Shown: in pieces, positions 60,689 to 64,000 of the stretch
Layout: each line of letters opens with the position of its first letter
Position numbering within the stretch: the stretch's first letter is position 1
Origin: an uncultured Saprospiraceae bacterium
GTDB taxonomy: Bacteria > Bacteroidota > Bacteroidia > Chitinophagales > Saprospiraceae
Direction: 5' to 3'
DNA length: 64,000 nt
NCBI GenBank assembly: GCA_937950315.1
Contig: CALFDU010000001.1
Location: 1-64,000 of the forward strand
The notes under the pieces: generated by a model
The model's input: the letters and a program-made list of their open reading frames with translations, nothing else
The model's database searches: none
What the model was told of the DNA's origin: nothing
Made by a program: the position numbers and the translations under genes

Positions 60689-61786
60689 TTATACATTAAA
60701 CCTAAAGTGCATTACGTCTCCATCACCAACAATGTATTCTTTTCCTTCAGAAGAAAGCTTTCCATTGTCTCTTGCTTTGCTTTCAGATCCAAAGGTTACA
60801 AAGTCATCATATTTGATTACTTCAGCACGGATAAATCCTTTCTCAAAATCAGTGTGAATAACTCCTGCTGCCTGTGGAGCTTTGTAACCATCAAGAATGG
60901 TCCAAGCTCTTACTTCTTTTTCTCCAGCAGTGAAGTAAGTGATTAAGTTTAGCAATTTGTAGCAGGCTTGAATTACACGATTCACCCCTGGTTTTTCCAA
61001 TCCCATCTCTTGAACAAATTCCATTTTCTCTTCAATGGTATCTAGTTCAGCAATGTCAGATTCGATCGCTGCGCTGATGAGAATCACTTCGGCGTTTTCG
61101 TCTTTAACTGCAGCTTTGAAATTTTCTGTGTATTCGTTTCCTGACACGACACTTCCTTCATCTACATTACATACATAAAGAATAGGTTTGTGAGTCAATA
61201 GGTACATGTCCTTGACAAACTTTCCTTTATCGTCTTCCCAGTTTAGGGTTCTTGCAGGTTTTTCTTCTTCCAGATGTGCAAGTAATTCTTTGCACCATTC
61301 TAGTCTGGCTTTTTCGGCTTTGTCTCCACTTTTTGCCATTTTAGCGAGCTTGTCAATTCTCTTTTCAACCGTCTCCATATCCTTCAGAATCAACTCCATA
61401 TCGATGATTTCCTTGTCTCGTACTGGATCAACACTATTTTCAACGTGCACAATGTTGTCATTGGAAAAACATCTTACCACATGCGCTATCGCATCTACCT
61501 CTCGAATGTTGGCCAAGAACTGATTTCCTAGACCTTCACCTTTACTTGCTCCTTTGATCAATCCTGCGATATCCACGATTTCGATGGTTGTGGGTAAGGT
61601 TTTTTGAGGATTAACGAGCTCCGTGAGCTTGTCTAATCGTTCATCTGGAACCGTAATGATCCCGACATTCGGGTCTTTGGTTGCAAATGGATAGTTCGCT
61701 GCTAGTGCCTTTGCAGACGTCAAAGCATTGAAAAGAGTTGATTTTCCTACGTTCGGTAATCCGACGATTCCACATTGAAGTGCCAT
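60689..61786 (-). CDS. ychF: YchF/Obg-like ATPase
   Basis: The 365-residue P-loop NTPase has '[18 protein letters not shown]' (G1, residues 5-22), G3 '[17 protein letters not shown]' and a G4-like 'YVCNVDEG', where Obg GTPases have NKxD. The NxxE variant explains the preference of YchF for ATP. A C-terminal TGS domain ('[19 protein letters not shown]', about 302-320) ends the protein. Known family members affect translation and stress sensitivity. The start is ATG at 61786 with a candidate -7 box upstream. Confidence 0.96.
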   Translation of the reverse strand: MALQCGIVGLPNVGKSTLFNALTSAKALAANYPFATKDPNVGIITVPDERLDKLTELVNPQKTLPTTIEIVDIAGLIKGASKGEGLGNQFLANIREVDAIAHVVRCFSNDNIVHVENSVDPVRDKEIIDMELILKDMETVEKRIDKLAKMAKSGDKAEKARLEWCKELLAHLEEEKPARTLNWEDDKGKFVKDMYLLTHKPILYVCNVDEGSVVSGNEYTENFKAAVKDENAEVILISAAIESDIAELDTIEEKMEFVQEMGLEKPGVNRVIQACYKLLNLITYFTAGEKEVRAWTILDGYKAPQAAGVIHTDFEKGFIRAEVIKYDDFVTFGSESKARDNGKLSSEGKEYIVGDGDVMHFRFNV

Positions 61787-61809
61787 ATTAGTGCTTGTTT
61801 AATGCGCCG

Positions 61810-61817
61810 CAAAGATA
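61810..61817 (-). promoter_or_regulatory. Candidate -7 box for ychF (TATCTTTG on minus strand)
   Basis: TATCTTTG matches the consensus exactly and lies 23 bases before the ychF ATG. It is the same octamer as in the pdhB promoter. A -33 TTG is not evident at 19-20 bases. Confidence 0.4.
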
Positions 61818-61861
61818 GTCTTCTGGAGCGAATTGGAAATTAATTACTGTACATTTACGAA

Positions 61862-62443
61862 ATGAATTATTTGGCTCATAGTTATTTGTCGTGTGGAGAC
61901 GAAGATTTGATGTTGGGAAATCTGATAACCGACATGATTACAAAAAGAGATGAGGAAGCGTATGAAGAGTCAATCCAGAAGGGGATAGAGCTGCATCGTA
62001 AGATTGATACTTTCACTGATTCTCATCCTATTGTAAGTGAATCCCTTCAGCTTATTTATCCTACTCAAGGCAAATATGCCCCAGTTGTTTTGGATATACT
62101 CTGGGATTACTTTTTATCGCGGAATTGGTCACATTTTAGTGCCGAAGCAATGGAGGCATTTAGTCAAAACATTTATTTTTTGCTTGAGAAAAATTCAGAC
62201 CGGCTACAAGCTAAAATTGTTACACGATTTGAAAAAATGATCCAAGCAGATTGGCTACAGTCATGTTTGACCAGAGAGCGATTGCGTAAGACGTTTGCAC
62301 ATTTGCATAAGCGTACTAAATTCAATTCAAATTTTGATAAAGTAGATGATATCTTAGATGAACATGAAGAGGAACTAAGTCTTGCCTTCATGAAATTGTT
62401 TCCCGAAATGATCAGCTACGTTGATGCAAATTGCCGAAAATAA
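61862..62443 (+). CDS. ACP phosphodiesterase-like protein (DUF479/AcpH)
   Basis: The 193-residue helical protein matches AcpH: 'MNYLAHSYLSCGDEDLMLGNLITDMI' (about 1-26) carries His and Asp ligand positions. 'GIELHRKIDTFTDSHPIV' (about 42-59) holds the second His/Asp pair of the HD-like site. AcpH removes 4'-phosphopantetheine from acyl carrier protein. Whether this copy retains that activity is not tested here. The start ATG is clear. It reads away from ychF and ends 64 bases before the convergent porT gene. Confidence 0.85.
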   Translation: MNYLAHSYLSCGDEDLMLGNLITDMITKRDEEAYEESIQKGIELHRKIDTFTDSHPIVSESLQLIYPTQGKYAPVVLDILWDYFLSRNWSHFSAEAMEAFSQNIYFLLEKNSDRLQAKIVTRFEKMIQADWLQSCLTRERLRKTFAHLHKRTKFNSNFDKVDDILDEHEEELSLAFMKLFPEMISYVDANCRK

Positions 62444-62507
62444 CAGCGAAGGAAACTCGTGATTACAAAACAATTATTGTAGAAAAGTTTGTTTAAACTA
62501 GCTGCTT

Positions 62508-63230
62508 TTATCCTTCAAAATTAAAGCTTATGGATACCATTCTAGAAAGGACATTGTCCAATATGCTTGATTCTAATAATTCGTCTTTGAAGATGTGAAC
62601 ATTCCCGATCCCTTGGGAGAATTTTATCTCTGGAGAGAAGATGAAGTAAGGGAAAAAGAACTGAACACCTGCGCCTACTTCAACACTAAAATCATGCGGC
62701 GAGACTTGAACCAAAAACCGAGCTTTATCTCTTTGGGCTCTAGAATTGGAAGCAACATCGATGTCATATTTTACGCCTGCGAGCAAGAACATTCTTTTGT
62801 CTTTGTAGGGTTCTGACTTAAATCGCAAAAGGAAGGGTAGTTCTACAAAGACAGATTCAATGGACTTGAACGTAATATCAGAACTGTTGGCCAATGTATA
62901 TTCAAATCTTCTTTCTGTAAATGAAAAACCTGGGATGAATCTAAAATCAAAATTGTCTCCAATTTTCAGGTTTGTGATGATATGTAAATTGAATCCCGGG
63001 CGATAAACACCATTGACTACGCTGATGCTGTCATTGGCGATGAAATTGCTTGATCTACTTGGTTGATAGCTAGAGGTATTCAAGCCCAAACTAATACCGA
63101 AGTAATAATTCTTTTTTTGAAAATCGAGGTAATTGTAATTATCCTTTGCTCTTACTTGGGAGAAGGCTTGCGTTGCGATGAAACACACGGCAAGCACAGG
63201 TATTATTTTTCTCCATTGTATATTGTACAT
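62508..63230 (-). CDS. porT: PorT-family type IX secretion outer-membrane protein
   Basis: The 240-residue protein has a signal peptide ('ILAVCFIATQAFSQ'-like, 'IIPVLAVCFIATQAFSQ') and a beta-barrel with 'DFQKKNYYFGISLGLNTSSYQ' (about 36-56), 'RFIPGFSFTERRFEY' and 'FSVEVGAGVQFFFPYFIFSPEIKFSQGI'. These features and the adjacent menG gene match PorT, required for T9SS export and gliding. It starts inside the menG coding end (28-base overlap), so both are one transcript. Presence of PorT, a PorP/SprF protein and two T9SS-sorted proteins shows the system is in use. Confidence 0.88.
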   Translation of the reverse strand: MYNIQWRKIIPVLAVCFIATQAFSQVRAKDNYNYLDFQKKNYYFGISLGLNTSSYQPSRSSNFIANDSISVVNGVYRPGFNLHIITNLKIGDNFDFRFIPGFSFTERRFEYTLANSSDITFKSIESVFVELPFLLRFKSEPYKDKRMFLLAGVKYDIDVASNSRAQRDKARFLVQVSPHDFSVEVGAGVQFFFPYFIFSPEIKFSQGIGNVHIFKDELLESSILDNVLSRMVSISFNFEG

Positions 63231-63937
63231 ATTCCTAAAGTTAGAGGGGTATATTTTACATTTTTAAACCCCGACTTTCTAATGATATCTGCCATGTCTT
63301 CATAATCAGGGAAAGCCTGAACAGATTCATATAGATATTTGTATGCTTTTGGGTCCTTTGAGGTCAATCTACCGATCGTAGGTAGAATGTACTTAAAGTA
63401 CACATTAAACAGCTGTTTAAACGGAAATATTGTTGGTTTTGAGAACTCTAATATCATTAATTTTCCATCATTGTCCAAAACACGATATATTTCATCCAAG
63501 CCCTTCTGCAGATTGGCAAAATTACGCACTCCGAAAGAGGCTGTTGCTGCCTGAAAATGATTGGATTCAAAGCGCAAATTCTCTGAATCGCCTACCTCCA
63601 ATGATACTTTATCTTCTAGCTTGTATTTTTCTATTTTTTTGACACCCAATTCAACCATCCCAGGTGAAATATCCAAACCAGTTATATGGTCAACATCTAG
63701 TCTTTTGTTCATCATGACTGGCATATCTGCTGTTCCAGTCGCGATATCCAATACTTTTGTGAATTTTTTTGAACCTAGAGAGTCGATCGCCTTCTTTCGC
63801 CATCGCTGGTCAATCCCTAAGGTTAAGGTTCTGTTTAGGATGTCATAATAGGGAGCAATTTTGTCAAACATGGACGTGACTTGGGTCTTTTTATCCTGTT
63901 CTTCAGAGCTATAAGGGACGACTTTATTGTGCTTCAA
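63203..63937 (-). CDS. menG: Demethylmenaquinone methyltransferase
   Basis: The 244-residue UbiE/MenG enzyme methylates demethylmenaquinone with SAM in the last step of menaquinone synthesis. 'MFDKIAPYYDILNRTLTLGIDQRWRKKAI' (about 23-51) and SAM motif 'VLDIATGTADMPVMM' are family signatures. 'ATASFGVRNFANLQKGLDEIYRVL' and 'LEFSKPTIFPFKQLFNVYFKYILPTIG' also fit. TTG at 63937 gives the family-like start 'MKHNKVVPYSS'. A GTG at 63973 would extend it by 12 residues. Upstream (63974-64000) is too short to call. Confidence 0.92.
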   Translation of the reverse strand: MKHNKVVPYSSEEQDKKTQVTSMFDKIAPYYDILNRTLTLGIDQRWRKKAIDSLGSKKFTKVLDIATGTADMPVMMNKRLDVDHITGLDISPGMVELGVKKIEKYKLEDKVSLEVGDSENLRFESNHFQAATASFGVRNFANLQKGLDEIYRVLDNDGKLMILEFSKPTIFPFKQLFNVYFKYILPTIGRLTSKDPKAYKYLYESVQAFPDYEDMADIIRKSGFKNVKYTPLTLGICTIYNGEK

Positions 63938-64000
63938 TTTGTTGATTTTTAATCGAAAATGACTTCTTACCACAAATTAACAGAAATATCGCCTCAGCTG

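Noticed and set aside
63974-64000. Partial gene upstream of menG
   Set aside because: Only about 27 bases remain, with several possible frames; too little to support a call.
1-64000. CRISPR arrays, insertion sequences, prophage or tRNA/rRNA genes
   Set aside because: No direct repeat arrays with spacers, transposase motifs, attachment sites or clover-leaf sequences were recognised on reading; a dedicated scan could still find a tRNA.

Overview
The window looks like a chromosomal stretch of a Bacteroidota bacterium, probably a free-living or marine Saprospiria/Cytophagia-type lineage. The evidence is the gene content: PorT and a PorP/SprF-like protein of the type IX secretion system (T9SS), two proteins with T9SS C-terminal sorting domains, SusC/FecA-type TonB receptors paired with DUF4249 lipoproteins, a FecR/ECF sigma pair with a DUF4974-type anti-sigma, LytTR/LytS-type two-component genes, and TAnnTTTG promoter boxes. 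The DNA is AT-rich, and several genes appear to start at TTG or GTG. No rRNA, tRNA, CRISPR, insertion sequence or prophage was recognised. The species cannot be named from the sequence.

Layout. Positions 1-6000 hold the decayed end of a TonB receptor, a degenerate one-domain DEAD-box protein, lolD, two tandem GT4 glycosyltransferases and a PorP/SprF gene. Positions 6000-17400 hold cell-wall and core genes (NlpC/P60 peptidase, cysteine-synthase-type enzyme, LysM protein, kdsB, cdd), a TonB receptor with its DUF4249 lipoprotein, a sulfotransferase overlapping prmC, a SUI1 factor, a serine hydrolase and a small protein gene. Positions 17400-26200 hold secreted enzymes (amidohydrolase, DUF1684 lipoprotein, T9SS-exported sugar dehydrogenase), a DUF389 membrane protein and a LytTR/LytS two-component pair. 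Positions 26300-39300 are mostly housekeeping: folE, fabD, yqgE, an ABC-F protein, a pseudouridine synthase, a RibF-glycosyltransferase fusion, mrp, nifU, pyrF, pgk, gapA and an HMG-CoA-lyase-like gene.

Positions 39350-44330 form one co-directional cell-surface signalling unit: ECF sigma factor, FecR anti-sigma, TonB receptor with an N-terminal STN domain, and a DUF4249 lipoprotein. An ABC exporter, a small outer-membrane barrel protein and murB follow. A strong bidirectional terminator (47947-48002) separates these from a long minus-strand run (48028-57560): OmpA with thrombospondin-3 repeats, SDR, TlpA-like thioredoxin, an unknown protein, a beta-propeller lipoprotein with a T9SS tail, a dicarboxylate symporter, mnmD, ytxJ and a tiny lipoprotein gene. 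The right end has mpl, pdhB, a pseudouridine synthase, ychF, an ACP-phosphodiesterase-like gene, porT and menG.

The least ordinary items are the RibF-GT2 fusion, the 45-residue lipoprotein upstream of ytxJ, the protein carrying both a lipobox and a T9SS sorting domain, the DEAD-box remnant with a lysine tail, and the damaged TonB receptor at the left edge. No clearly new multi-gene system (for example a defence island) was found.
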